Part shown: positions 18,084 through 25,678 of the stretch, one piece after another
Numbering within the stretch: the stretch's first letter is position 1
How the letters are laid out: every line of letters starts with the position of its first letter
Source of the DNA: Chthoniobacteraceae bacterium
Lineage (GTDB): Bacteria; Verrucomicrobiota; Verrucomicrobiia; Chthoniobacterales; Chthoniobacteraceae
DNA length: 64,000 bases
NCBI GenBank assembly: GCA_028293625.1
Contig: JAQGOL010000037.1
Span: 62,001 to 126,000 of the forward strand
Direction: 5' to 3'
Program-made: the position numbers and the translations under genes
Notes under the pieces: generated by a model
Seen by the model: only the letters and a program-made list of their open reading frames with translations
What the model was told of the DNA's origin: nothing
The model's database searches: none

Positions 18084-18911
18084 GTGTTTTGTAAAGGTTC
18101 TTACCACCCCATCACGGCCATCCTGGCAATATGTTTCGTTGCGGGTACGTTCTTCCTATCAAACGGCACAGCCCATGCCGTTGTGCCCTTTACTCAAGCA
18201 AAGATTACAAAAATTGAAAACATCGTTAACTACGGTGACATCAAAGCTGGCGCCGGCTCGAGGCGCCGCGCTGTCGTGGCGGATGTGGTTCGCGCAAGTA
18301 ACTTTCTGCTGACTGAAACAGAATCGCGCGCGGAACTCGAATACGAGGACGGCTCCGTGGTCCGGGTTGGACAGAACACCGTCTTTTCCTTCGATGCCAG
18401 CAGTCGGACGCTTTCTCTGGATAAAGGATCGCTCATTTTTTACATCCCAAAGGGTTCCGGTGGCGGCACGATCAAAACACGCAGCTTAACAGCCGCCATT
18501 ACCGGGACGGTGGGCAAGGTTTCCGAGAATATGATTGCGATCCTTGAAGGGGTCGTGACGCTTCAGCCGTCAGGACGCCAGATCAAGGAAGGTTATTTTG
18601 GCCGTAAAAATCCAAACGGCACAATCACCATCGCGCCATTTGATCCTGCGACAGCGGGCGACGGCAAGCTCATGAATTTCCAGGGGCCAATGCCGGGTGC
18701 CAAACAGCAGTTTGCCAATCGGGCGCGGTTTGCACTTCCGAAGATTACGCAATCCGACACCCTTGAGCGCACCCAAAACCTCCCGGGCGCCATTGAGCAT
18801 TTTTATCCGCCCGCGCCGGCCGCTGATCGCAACCGCAATCGGATTGTCGCTCCACCCCCATCCAACGAACCGCCGGTCACGCCTGTTGGCGGCCGTCCCG
18901 TCCTTTACTAA
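18084..18911 (+). CDS. Secreted FecR-domain protein
   Basis: A 275-residue exported protein with a GTG start and signal peptide ITAILAICFVAGTFFLSNGTAHA. A FecR-type beta-rich domain covers about residues 50-160: AVVADVVRASNFLLTET, AELEYEDGSVVRVGQNTVFSF, LDKGSLIFYIPKGS and IKTRSLTAAITGTVGKV. The C-terminal third is proline-rich (PPAPAADRN, PPPSNEPPVTPVGG) and probably unstructured. Unlike classical FecR it has no cytoplasmic or membrane part, so it is not a sigma-factor regulator of the FecI/FecR type. Free FecR domains are commonly found beside CHASE2 cyclases, as here. The outer-membrane barrel gene follows after 6 bp and is probably co-transcribed. Confidence 0.85.
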   Translation: MFCKGSYHPITAILAICFVAGTFFLSNGTAHAVVPFTQAKITKIENIVNYGDIKAGAGSRRRAVVADVVRASNFLLTETESRAELEYEDGSVVRVGQNTVFSFDASSRTLSLDKGSLIFYIPKGSGGGTIKTRSLTAAITGTVGKVSENMIAILEGVVTLQPSGRQIKEGYFGRKNPNGTITIAPFDPATAGDGKLMNFQGPMPGAKQQFANRARFALPKITQSDTLERTQNLPGAIEHFYPPAPAADRNRNRIVAPPPSNEPPVTPVGGRPVLY

Positions 18912-18917
18912 GCCCAA

Positions 18918-19784
18918 ATGAAAGCGTGTTACTTTGCATTCGCACTTCCTGCGCTCTTAACGGGTCCGTCGTTGATGGCCCAGCAGATGGGCATGGCGCA
19001 GCAGGCAGCCCAGCCTGTTTCGTATCAAAGCAAGGAAGTCATTGAGGATCTTGGCGAAATCAAGGAGGGAGCCGAAGATGAGATTAAGTATCGTGCCAAC
19101 CTCACAACCACCGGCACGTTTACCAGCAACGCCAAATTAACGGGCAACCATGGCAGCGGCGATTTTCTTTTCTTCCCGACGCTGACCGGCGGCTTGAACA
19201 AGCAGCTCACTAAGCAGATCAGCTTCGACTTTGAGGCTAAACTCGAGAGCGCGCTTTATTCGCGATTCTCCGAGCGTTCTTTTGCCGGTTACAGCGCGCT
19301 TGCCACGCTCGATTACCGGTATAAAGCGAACCTGCCGCGCATCTATATCAGTGCCGAACCTTATCGCTATGACAGCTACGACATAGGCGATCTGATTACC
19401 GAGGCTATTGGACTCGGCGTGGGCACCGATTGGGGTTACGCGTTTAATCGGGGTAATTCGCTGGCGCTGATAAGCTACAGCTTTACCGACTATATTTCCG
19501 ATCCGAGCATCGATACCCGGCATACTCATCGGATCGTTGCCGGCGTGGCGCATCAGCTTAAACCGCAGCTCTTTGGCCAGCTGCTTTACACGTTTATGGA
19601 AACGGGTTTTGAAGACATTGATCGCCGCGATCTGCGCCACGTTGTTTCCGCCAACCTTATCTATCAGTTCAATCATCACCTCTTCGGGACGGTGAGCGCC
19701 AGTTTCGTGGACAACGATTCGACCCAGCTTCGCGGCTCCTATCAATCGACCGGGACTTCGGTCGGACTAAGCTGGCAGTTTTAA
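18918..19784 (+). CDS. Outer membrane beta-barrel protein
   Basis: A 288-residue protein with signal peptide KACYFAFALPALLTGPSLMA. The mature sequence alternates polar and aromatic residues in strand-length blocks with short turns (QISFDFEAKLESALYSRF, YSALATLDYRYKANLPR, HLFGTVSASFVDNDS) and ends in GLSWQF, with the C-terminal aromatic residue expected for Bam-dependent insertion. No porin family was recognised. The position 6 bp after the FecR-domain gene suggests that the two proteins form one surface system. Substrate or ligand unknown. Confidence 0.8.
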   Translation: MKACYFAFALPALLTGPSLMAQQMGMAQQAAQPVSYQSKEVIEDLGEIKEGAEDEIKYRANLTTTGTFTSNAKLTGNHGSGDFLFFPTLTGGLNKQLTKQISFDFEAKLESALYSRFSERSFAGYSALATLDYRYKANLPRIYISAEPYRYDSYDIGDLITEAIGLGVGTDWGYAFNRGNSLALISYSFTDYISDPSIDTRHTHRIVAGVAHQLKPQLFGQLLYTFMETGFEDIDRRDLRHVVSANLIYQFNHHLFGTVSASFVDNDSTQLRGSYQSTGTSVGLSWQF

Positions 19785-19813
19785 AAGGCCGCGGCTTCGG
19801 GAAAACGGCGAGC

Positions 19814-21664
19814 TCAGAAGTAGCGCTCGCGTTGTTGCAGAGAACGCGCGGCTTTGACCATCGCCGGCCACTCTTCAAGCAGCTGGCCAAAGCGTCCGAT
19901 CAGCTCCCGCATCAGGCGGCGATTGGCAGCTGGCGGATGCGCTTTTTTTAGATCAAAAGGAATGTCGTAATCTTCGTGCTGTACCGCGTCGCGCACATGA
20001 GCCAGGTAAGCTTCGACATCGCGGCGCCAGAAATCCGGAGTATCAAGATCAGCGTTTAGTTCATTCTCAAGAAAGAAAACTTTCGCGCTCTCATGCTCAA
20101 GGACGTGGCGTCCCAATGCGTCCTCGAAGTCGCGCACCGGCAGGCTTGAAAAATCGCGCAGATAACGGCCCAACGCCGGAAGCCGAACCTCAGCTTCCTC
20201 CTCAGCGCCTGGATTGAAGCTAAGAATCAAGCGGCGCAGGATGTGTGCGAATTCAAAAACAACGGCACGCCGCTGGCCGTTAAGATCCGATGGAAGCAGG
20301 ATCGATTTGCCGGCGGCGGGCTCGTGCAAGATGGCCAGTGGCAGGTGGCCCAGCAGCGCGCCGCGGCAACCCTGCCAGAGCGTGGCACCGTAAATAAAGT
20401 CTTCGGCATGCAGCACCGGGAAAAAAGGCGGCAACAACTCGCGATGATCGAGCCCCATCGCCATTCCGGGGCTGACACTCGCATCGCCAAGCGCATGATC
20501 CGGCATGACGGAGAGAACACTGCGGCTTGAGAATACCGACCGATAATGCGCTTCGGTTTCAGTCAGACGGCGCCGGTTTTCTCCATCGAAAAAGAGATAG
20601 TAGACCGAGGTCGGAATTCCCGGATCACCAATATGCCCGGTGAATGTCGCCCTCACCCGCGATCCGCCACCTTCAATCCGGCGCAGAATTTCATCATTCG
20701 CCTGCCTGAGGTTCAGCGCCTCCAATGAAAACGCGCCGGGCCCCCGCCCCAGCAGCTTTTCGTGCGCCGCAAGAAAATCCGCATCCATCCAGTCCGCGAA
20801 TTGGCAGGCGCTTTCCCGGGAATCAAAAAGCCAGCGCGAATACGGGTCGCAGCTTGAAAAAAGTGACAGTCCTGCCTTGAGGGATTTGGGAGGAGCCGCC
20901 ATCCGGCAGATCACGTCATCGTCGACGCTGCAAAAAGCGCGTCCGGCTTCATGTAAAAGAAGAGCATTCCGGTTGGCGCCGCAGGCAAATCCGGTTTGAA
21001 GCGGATCAAAGAGCGCAAACTCCACCGCGTCGGGCGGGCAGCCGCTCTCTTTGATCAACGCTTTTGCAAAGCGCCGCTTTTCCTCGTCACCGGCATAAAA
21101 GATCGCGCCTTTATGGCCGGCTCGCAGTGCTGCGATGCTGGCGCGAAATGCATCGCGTTGCGCGGGATCGCCTGAACTATCGGCCACCAAAAAATCGACC
21201 TCGCGTCCATAAGCCTCCGCGTTTGCTGAGAAGCTCTTAAGCGCCCTTTCCACAAAAGCCACCCGATTACCGCCTGTTGGGAAGCCGATCAACCCGATCC
21301 TTGCGGCATCTCCTGGCGATCCGGCGGCACATTGTTTTCGCACATTTTGCTCCGAGACCAGCGCGCCGGCCTCGATTAATGCGGGCAAAGCAGCCTGCAA
21401 CGTATCGACCTGTGAGCGGTTCAGACTAAAATGGTCGGCATGCGCGTCGAGATGCGTGGCAAGTGTTTCAAACCGCACGCAGCCCAACGCAAAATCGACT
21501 GCGAAACTTGGAAATACCTTCGGCGCTCCATGCCGGCGGTGAATCACGTGCGAATGATCGCCCATTGGAAAGGCAACCAGATCGCTTCGCCGCCAGAGTC
21601 CTTTAAAAATCCCGGGTTCCTCCCCATGCGGACTTTTTGATTTAAACAACGAAAGCAAACTCAT
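19814..21664 (-). CDS. Glycosyltransferase-like (GT-A type) protein with unusual N-terminal domain
   Basis: A 616-residue cytoplasmic protein that I cannot assign to a named family. Residues ~25-100 (HVIHRRHGAPKVFPSF through LNRSQVDTLQAALPALIEAGAL) look like a small PqqD-like winged-helix domain. Next comes a Rossmann-like start, RIGLIGFPTGGNRVAFVERALKSF, then VDFLVADSSGD and a triple aspartate FCSVDDDVICR (D248-D250), which resembles the DxD metal/nucleotide-sugar motif of GT-A glycosyltransferases. Later segments (AMGLDHRELLPPFFP, LHAEDFIYGATLWQG) fit a GT2-like acceptor region. The C-terminal ~130 residues are helical. ATG 21664 is preferred over TTG 21679. It is convergent with the barrel gene and divergent from pgsA. 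A glycosyltransferase function is inference. Confidence 0.6.
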   Translation of the reverse strand: MSLLSLFKSKSPHGEEPGIFKGLWRRSDLVAFPMGDHSHVIHRRHGAPKVFPSFAVDFALGCVRFETLATHLDAHADHFSLNRSQVDTLQAALPALIEAGALVSEQNVRKQCAAGSPGDAARIGLIGFPTGGNRVAFVERALKSFSANAEAYGREVDFLVADSSGDPAQRDAFRASIAALRAGHKGAIFYAGDEEKRRFAKALIKESGCPPDAVEFALFDPLQTGFACGANRNALLLHEAGRAFCSVDDDVICRMAAPPKSLKAGLSLFSSCDPYSRWLFDSRESACQFADWMDADFLAAHEKLLGRGPGAFSLEALNLRQANDEILRRIEGGGSRVRATFTGHIGDPGIPTSVYYLFFDGENRRRLTETEAHYRSVFSSRSVLSVMPDHALGDASVSPGMAMGLDHRELLPPFFPVLHAEDFIYGATLWQGCRGALLGHLPLAILHEPAAGKSILLPSDLNGQRRAVVFEFAHILRRLILSFNPGAEEEAEVRLPALGRYLRDFSSLPVRDFEDALGRHVLEHESAKVFFLENELNADLDTPDFWRRDVEAYLAHVRDAVQHEDYDIPFDLKKAHPPAANRRLMRELIGRFGQLLEEWPAMVKAARSLQQRERYF

Positions 21665-21722
21665 GGGGGCGCGGATCAAAAACCATGGGGCGGTTGCATT
21701 CCAGTTGAAATTCCCATTTGAT

Positions 21723-21728
21723 GGAGGG
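21723..21728 (+). promoter_or_regulatory. Ribosome binding site deciding the pgsA start
   Basis: The sequence GGAGGG lies 4 bases before the ATG at 21733. It supports that start over the upstream in-frame TTG 21718 and ATG 21721. It is one of the few clear Shine-Dalgarno motifs in the window. Confidence 0.6.
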
Positions 21729-21732
21729 TTCC

Positions 21733-22368
21733 ATGACGACAGCCAATAAAATCACCATAGCGAGGATCCTGATGATCCCCTGCTTTGTGATGATGGCGAT
21801 CTATTACGGGCATGGCGTCAGGAGCGGCCATCCGCAGGATTGGCAACGCTGGTGCGCGATCTCCATCTTCGTGGTGGCGGCCGCCAGTGACGGGATCGAC
21901 GGTTATATCGCGCGGCGTTACAACCAGAAAAGCCGGCTCGGCATGATCCTTGATCCGGTGGCCGATAAAGGATTGCTGCTGGCCGGCATTCTTACTCTAA
22001 GCTTTAGCAACTGGAGCTACGAATTCCCGATCTGGTTTCCTGTGCTCGTCATCGCCCGCGATCTGATCGTCATGGCCGGGGCTCTCACCCTTCATTTTCT
22101 TAACGGCAACGTGCAGTTAAGGCCGAGCTGGACGGGCAAAACTTCCACCGCACTGCAAATGATCGCCCTCGCAATGGCGATGTTGCAGCTTACCTTTCAC
22201 AAAACGGTCGCCATTGGGTCCTGGCGCACCGCATTTGATTTCATCGACATTCCTGTCGGTCTTGCCGGATTATTCACGGCAATCTCCGGCTTCGGATATG
22301 TCGTCAATGGAATCGGCCAGCTTCATGCCAAAGGCCATGGCGACCCCAAACCTTGGTCGGAAATCTAA
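21733..22368 (+). CDS. pgsA: CDP-diacylglycerol-glycerol-3-phosphate 3-phosphatidyltransferase
   Basis: A 211-residue integral membrane enzyme making phosphatidylglycerol phosphate from CDP-diacylglycerol and glycerol 3-phosphate, the committed step to phosphatidylglycerol and cardiolipin. The CDP-alcohol phosphotransferase motif is complete: D53, D56-G57, A60-R61, G70, D74 and D78, read as DGIDGYIARRYNQKSRLGMILDPVAD. The N-terminus TTANKITIARILMIP is typical of PgsA. Membrane helices follow (FSNWSYEFPIWFPVLVIARDLIVMAGAL, TALQMIALAMAMLQL). The closely related PgsA/Pcs split cannot be settled by eye, but the N-terminus favours PgsA. der follows after 6 bp, so the two are likely co-transcribed. 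Confidence 0.9.
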   Translation: MTTANKITIARILMIPCFVMMAIYYGHGVRSGHPQDWQRWCAISIFVVAAASDGIDGYIARRYNQKSRLGMILDPVADKGLLLAGILTLSFSNWSYEFPIWFPVLVIARDLIVMAGALTLHFLNGNVQLRPSWTGKTSTALQMIALAMAMLQLTFHKTVAIGSWRTAFDFIDIPVGLAGLFTAISGFGYVVNGIGQLHAKGHGDPKPWSEI

Positions 22369-22374
22369 ATCAAA

Positions 22375-23874
22375 ATGTCTGAACGCACTGTCGCAATCGT
22401 AGGCCGGCCTAATGTCGGAAAATCCGCTCTGTTTAACCGGCTCGCCGGCCGCAAAATTTCAATTGTCCACGATCAGCCCGGAGTAACCCGGGACCGGATT
22501 GCCACCAAATGCAAATTGGGCAACGCGCCATTCACCATCTTCGACACGGGCGGAATCGGGAGCACGGTGGACGCGAGTTTTACCGACCAGGTGCATGCGG
22601 AGGTCGACATCGCCATCGCCACCTCCGACGTGCTCCTTTTTGTCGTCGACGGCCAGGCGGGACTTAATCCGCTGGATCGGGAACTGGCGCGTCAGCTGCG
22701 CAAGGTTGGCAAGCCGGTGATCCTTGTCGTGAACAAAATCGACGTCGACCAGCACGCCCCCAATGCGGTTGAATTCAGCCAGCTTGGATTTGAGAATCAG
22801 ATCGCAATCAGCGCTGAGCATAACCGGGCCATTGAACCATTGGTGGCATGGGCGGAACGACTCCTCCCCCGCGCTGAATTCGAGCCTGAGCTCAGCAGTC
22901 AGCCTGTCAAAATTGCAATCGTTGGCCGCCCAAACGTCGGCAAATCATCACTCACCAATGCGATCCTCAAGGACAAGCGCACCATGGTGAGTGAGATCTC
23001 CGGCACGACCCGCGACGCCATCGACATTCCATACGAGCGCCAGGGCAACCCGTATATTCTCATCGATACCGCCGGCATTCGGCCCCGTGGCAAAGTCTCC
23101 ACTTCGGTTGAAGTCTTTAGCGTCATGCGTTCGGAATCGAGCATCCGCCGCGCCGATCTCGTCCTGCTTGTCATCGACGCTTCGGTAGGCGTCACCGCCC
23201 AGGACAAAAAGATCGCGGGTCTCATCCAGGAAGCCCGCAAACCGTGCGTTGTGGCCGTCAACAAATGGGATTTGGTGAAAGAACAAACCGACGACAAAGA
23301 ATCGCTCGTCGCGTTCATGGACGAAGTTCGCGCCCAGCTTTTCTTCCTCGATTACGCCCCAGTCCTGATGGCGTCGGCGAAAACAGGCGCGGAAATGACG
23401 CGTATTTTCAAAACGATTGAGCGGATCCGCATCGAGTCGCACGACCATATCGGCACCGGCCCGCTCAACCGCCTCCTGGCAACCGCGATGACCGCCCACC
23501 CCTCTCCTCTTCAAAGCGGACGCCGGTTTAAAGTCCTCTACGCCACGCAAGCCGACGCCCGCACGCGCTCGCCGATTCCGATCCCTGAAATCATCTTCTT
23601 TTGCAACGACGAGAAGCTGCTGGTTGAAACCTACCGCCGGTTCCTGGAATCGCGGATTCGCGAGAAAACTCCGTATACCGGGCTGCCGCTCCTTTTCCAT
23701 CTGCGCGCCCGCGAGGTCAAAGGCGCTGAGAAAAAGCGGCCGGTTCGCACAAAGGCCGCGCCGGAAGGCGAACCCAAGCCGGTCCGTGTGAAGAAGATCA
23801 CCCACAAGCCGCCAACCGCCCGCCGCAAAGCGCTGCCCGCTCGCGGCATGACCGGCGGCCGCAAAGGCGGTTAA
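22375..23874 (+). CDS. der: Ribosome biogenesis GTPase Der (EngA)
   Basis: A 499-residue protein with two tandem G domains, the signature of Der, needed for 50S subunit maturation. G domain 1 has GRPNVGKS (10-17), DTGG and NKID. G domain 2 has GRPNVGKS (about 184-191), DTAGIRPRG and NKWD. A KH-like domain follows (residues ~360-440, FKVLYATQADARTRSPIPIPEIIFF). The tail from about residue 445 is an extra ~55-residue extension rich in Lys, Arg and Pro (EKKRPVRTKAAPEGEPKPVRVKK), longer than in E. coli Der and probably RNA-binding and disordered. Transcription probably ends at the hairpin at 23897-23921. Confidence 0.96.
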   Translation: MSERTVAIVGRPNVGKSALFNRLAGRKISIVHDQPGVTRDRIATKCKLGNAPFTIFDTGGIGSTVDASFTDQVHAEVDIAIATSDVLLFVVDGQAGLNPLDRELARQLRKVGKPVILVVNKIDVDQHAPNAVEFSQLGFENQIAISAEHNRAIEPLVAWAERLLPRAEFEPELSSQPVKIAIVGRPNVGKSSLTNAILKDKRTMVSEISGTTRDAIDIPYERQGNPYILIDTAGIRPRGKVSTSVEVFSVMRSESSIRRADLVLLVIDASVGVTAQDKKIAGLIQEARKPCVVAVNKWDLVKEQTDDKESLVAFMDEVRAQLFFLDYAPVLMASAKTGAEMTRIFKTIERIRIESHDHIGTGPLNRLLATAMTAHPSPLQSGRRFKVLYATQADARTRSPIPIPEIIFFCNDEKLLVETYRRFLESRIREKTPYTGLPLLFHLRAREVKGAEKKRPVRTKAAPEGEPKPVRVKKITHKPPTARRKALPARGMTGGRKGG

Positions 23875-23896
23875 GGCATCCGGGCCTTTTGCTCTC

Positions 23897-23930
23897 AGCC
23901 GGCCTCTTCCCGAGGCCGGCTTTCCGTTTC
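23897..23930 (+). terminator. Intrinsic terminator after der, probably bidirectional
   Basis: A perfect 10-bp stem (23897-23906 with 23912-23921) with a 5-base loop is followed by TTTCCGTTTC. It lies between the convergent der and TIM-barrel genes and can serve both. Confidence 0.8.
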
Positions 23931-23935
23931 CGCGC

Positions 23936-24805
23936 TTACTTGCGCGCTTTAACCGGGATCTTTTTAAAGCGCTGCGTGATGTCGATGAGCGACTGCTCCA
24001 CCCCCAGGCGCTCCAGGCTCGATGCGCCGACGAATCCGACACAATCGGTGTTTTCATTCACAAACGCTGCGTCTTCCGGGGTCGCGATCGGTCCGCCGTG
24101 CGAAAGGAAGTAGATGTCGTTGCGGACCGTGTTGGCCGCCGCGATGATCGCCCGGGTGCGCTGGATGGCGTCATCCATTGAAACCACGGCGCCTGTCACT
24201 CCGATGGAACCGCCCACCGTGGTGCCCACGTGCGCGATGATCGCGTCCGCACCCGCCTCGGCCATCGCCTTGGCTTCATCCGGAGTGGCCACATAAACAA
24301 CGGTGAAAAGGTCCATCTTGTGGGCAAGCGCCACCATCTCGAACTCCTTTTTGACACTCATGCCGGTTTCCTCCAGCACGCCGCGAAAATGTCCGTCGAT
24401 AATAGTGTGCGTGGGAAAATTGTTCACGCCCGAGAATCCCATCTCTTTGACACGGCCCAGCCAATGCCACATCCGCCGGCGTGGATCGGTGGCATGCACG
24501 CCGCAAATGACGGGGACTTCCTCGACAATGGGAAGCACTTCGTATTCGCCGATGTCCATGGCGACCTGGTTGGCGTCTCCATACGCCATCAGACCGGCGG
24601 TCGAGCCGTGGCCAGCCATGCGGAACCGGCCGGAGTTATAAATAATAATGAGGTCAGCGCCGCCCTTCTCGATAAACTTCGCGCTAATGCCGGTTCCGGC
24701 GCCCGCAGCAATAATCGGCTCGCCACGGTCCAGGACGGCTTGAAGTCGGTCGCGGACTTCTTGTCTAGTGTAGGGATTTCCTTTTCCGGTCCAGGGGTTG
24801 GGCAT
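23936..24805 (-). CDS. Phosphoenolpyruvate hydrolase-family TIM-barrel protein
   Basis: A 289-residue protein that matches the PEP-hydrolase-like / TIM-barrel signal-transduction family (PF09370), which is also the C-terminal domain of the plant Tm-1 resistance protein. Diagnostic segments are IIAAGAGTGISAKFIEKGGADLI, YNSGRFRMAGHGS, MAYGDANQVAMD, PVICGVHATDP, GVNNFPTHTIIDG, HVGTTVGGSIG and FLSHGGPIATPEDA. No signal peptide is present, so it is cytoplasmic. In many bacteria the gene sits beside a UPF0261 partner corresponding to the N-terminal half of Tm-1; none is visible here. The biochemical activity of this family is poorly defined and the name should not be taken as proof of PEP hydrolysis. 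Confidence 0.9.
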   Translation of the reverse strand: MPNPWTGKGNPYTRQEVRDRLQAVLDRGEPIIAAGAGTGISAKFIEKGGADLIIIYNSGRFRMAGHGSTAGLMAYGDANQVAMDIGEYEVLPIVEEVPVICGVHATDPRRRMWHWLGRVKEMGFSGVNNFPTHTIIDGHFRGVLEETGMSVKKEFEMVALAHKMDLFTVVYVATPDEAKAMAEAGADAIIAHVGTTVGGSIGVTGAVVSMDDAIQRTRAIIAAANTVRNDIYFLSHGGPIATPEDAAFVNENTDCVGFVGASSLERLGVEQSLIDITQRFKKIPVKARK

Positions 24806-25102
24806 GATCGTAAGTAATTCTTAAATGGGTTGAGTGGTGATCCAATCAAGCCGGACGCCCGGAGAAAAGCTTTTGTGCGTCTGCGATAGGAGATAGTGGA
24901 CGCGATCGGCCGCGCAACCAGAGCGCCGGAAACGTCCAAAGCGGACCGGGAAAAAGGGCGGGTGTTCTACTACTAGGCGATTTGGTGAATCCTGCTCGAA
25001 TCGCACGCCACGGGCCGGACGAAGGCCGATGCGCCCCATTCGTCAATAAGAACTTTGTCTCTCACAAAGTCGCGGCCTTAAACCCAGCCACTGAAACCGG
25101 AT
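24806..25102. other. Divergent intergenic region, 297 bp
   Basis: No gene, tRNA or repeat is seen. It should carry the promoters of the minus-strand TIM-barrel gene and the plus-strand pseudopilin. A 7-bp perfect inverted repeat (25052-25058 with 25064-25070) lies about 30 bp before the pseudopilin start; an operator or leader hairpin is possible but unproven. Confidence 0.5.
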
Positions 25103-25513
25103 ATGTTAAATAGCAAAAAATCAAAGGCCTTTACCCTCGTGGAAATCATGTTTGTAGTCGCCATTATAGCCTTGCTGGTCGTAATCGCGCTTCCCAATTT
25201 TCTCCGCTCGCGCAAACGCTCGCAGGCCTCCAAAATACTCGAAGATTTGCGCATACTCGATTCCGCCATCGAACAGTATGCCCTCGATAATAGCAAAGGC
25301 TCGGACACGCTTGTTGAGTTCGCGGATCTGCAGAAATACCTGAAGGCAGACTCCAATATCTATCACTCAAACGGCAAGGATCTCTTCGGCAATAGCTTTG
25401 GTCCCAATAGCGACGGCACGTTCGCCGTCGATACTATCCCGCAGGTCTCCACCGCTACTTTTAACAACCTCTCCGACGTCGCTCCCGCCGAATTCTGGTC
25501 GCCCTACCACTGA
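25103..25513 (+). CDS. Orphan GspG-like type II pseudopilin
   Basis: A 136-residue prepilin with leader MLNSKKSKA followed by FTLVEIMFVVAIIALLVVIALP, Glu at +5, and the amphipathic continuation FLRSRKRSQASKILEDLRILDSAIEQYALDN typical of GspG-like pseudopilins in Verrucomicrobiota and Planctomycetota. The C-terminal region DLFGNSFGPNSDGTFAVDT corresponds to the glycine/aspartate loop of GspG. It stands alone, 165 bp before the next gene, and is closed by a strong terminator. It could be a major subunit for the pseudopilus whose minor pilins are encoded at 5.4-13.4 kb, but nothing in the sequence proves that. Confidence 0.88.
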   Translation: MLNSKKSKAFTLVEIMFVVAIIALLVVIALPNFLRSRKRSQASKILEDLRILDSAIEQYALDNSKGSDTLVEFADLQKYLKADSNIYHSNGKDLFGNSFGPNSDGTFAVDTIPQVSTATFNNLSDVAPAEFWSPYH

Positions 25514-25578
25514 AACAGCGAACAATTCCCGCGGCCGGCATTGTTTCGATCCATCTCGCCATTGGCACGTAAATTGCA

Positions 25579-25612
25579 AAAACGCCATCCTTCTTCGGAT
25601 GGCGTTTTCGTT
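25579..25612 (+). terminator. Strong Rho-independent terminator after the orphan pseudopilin
   Basis: A perfect 12-bp stem (25579-25590 with 25597-25608) with a 6-base loop is followed by CGTTTTCC. The A-tract before the stem makes it symmetrical. Confidence 0.88.
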
Positions 25613-25678
25613 TTCCGCCGGTGCCCGGGATTGAAGGGTTGAATCGGCACCACGATTGCAGCACGTTGATGCCTCCCC

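Noticed and set aside
22948-24057. 369-residue open frame on the minus strand
   Set aside because: It covers der antisense and runs into the TIM-barrel gene; der is certain and the frame has no recognisable feature.
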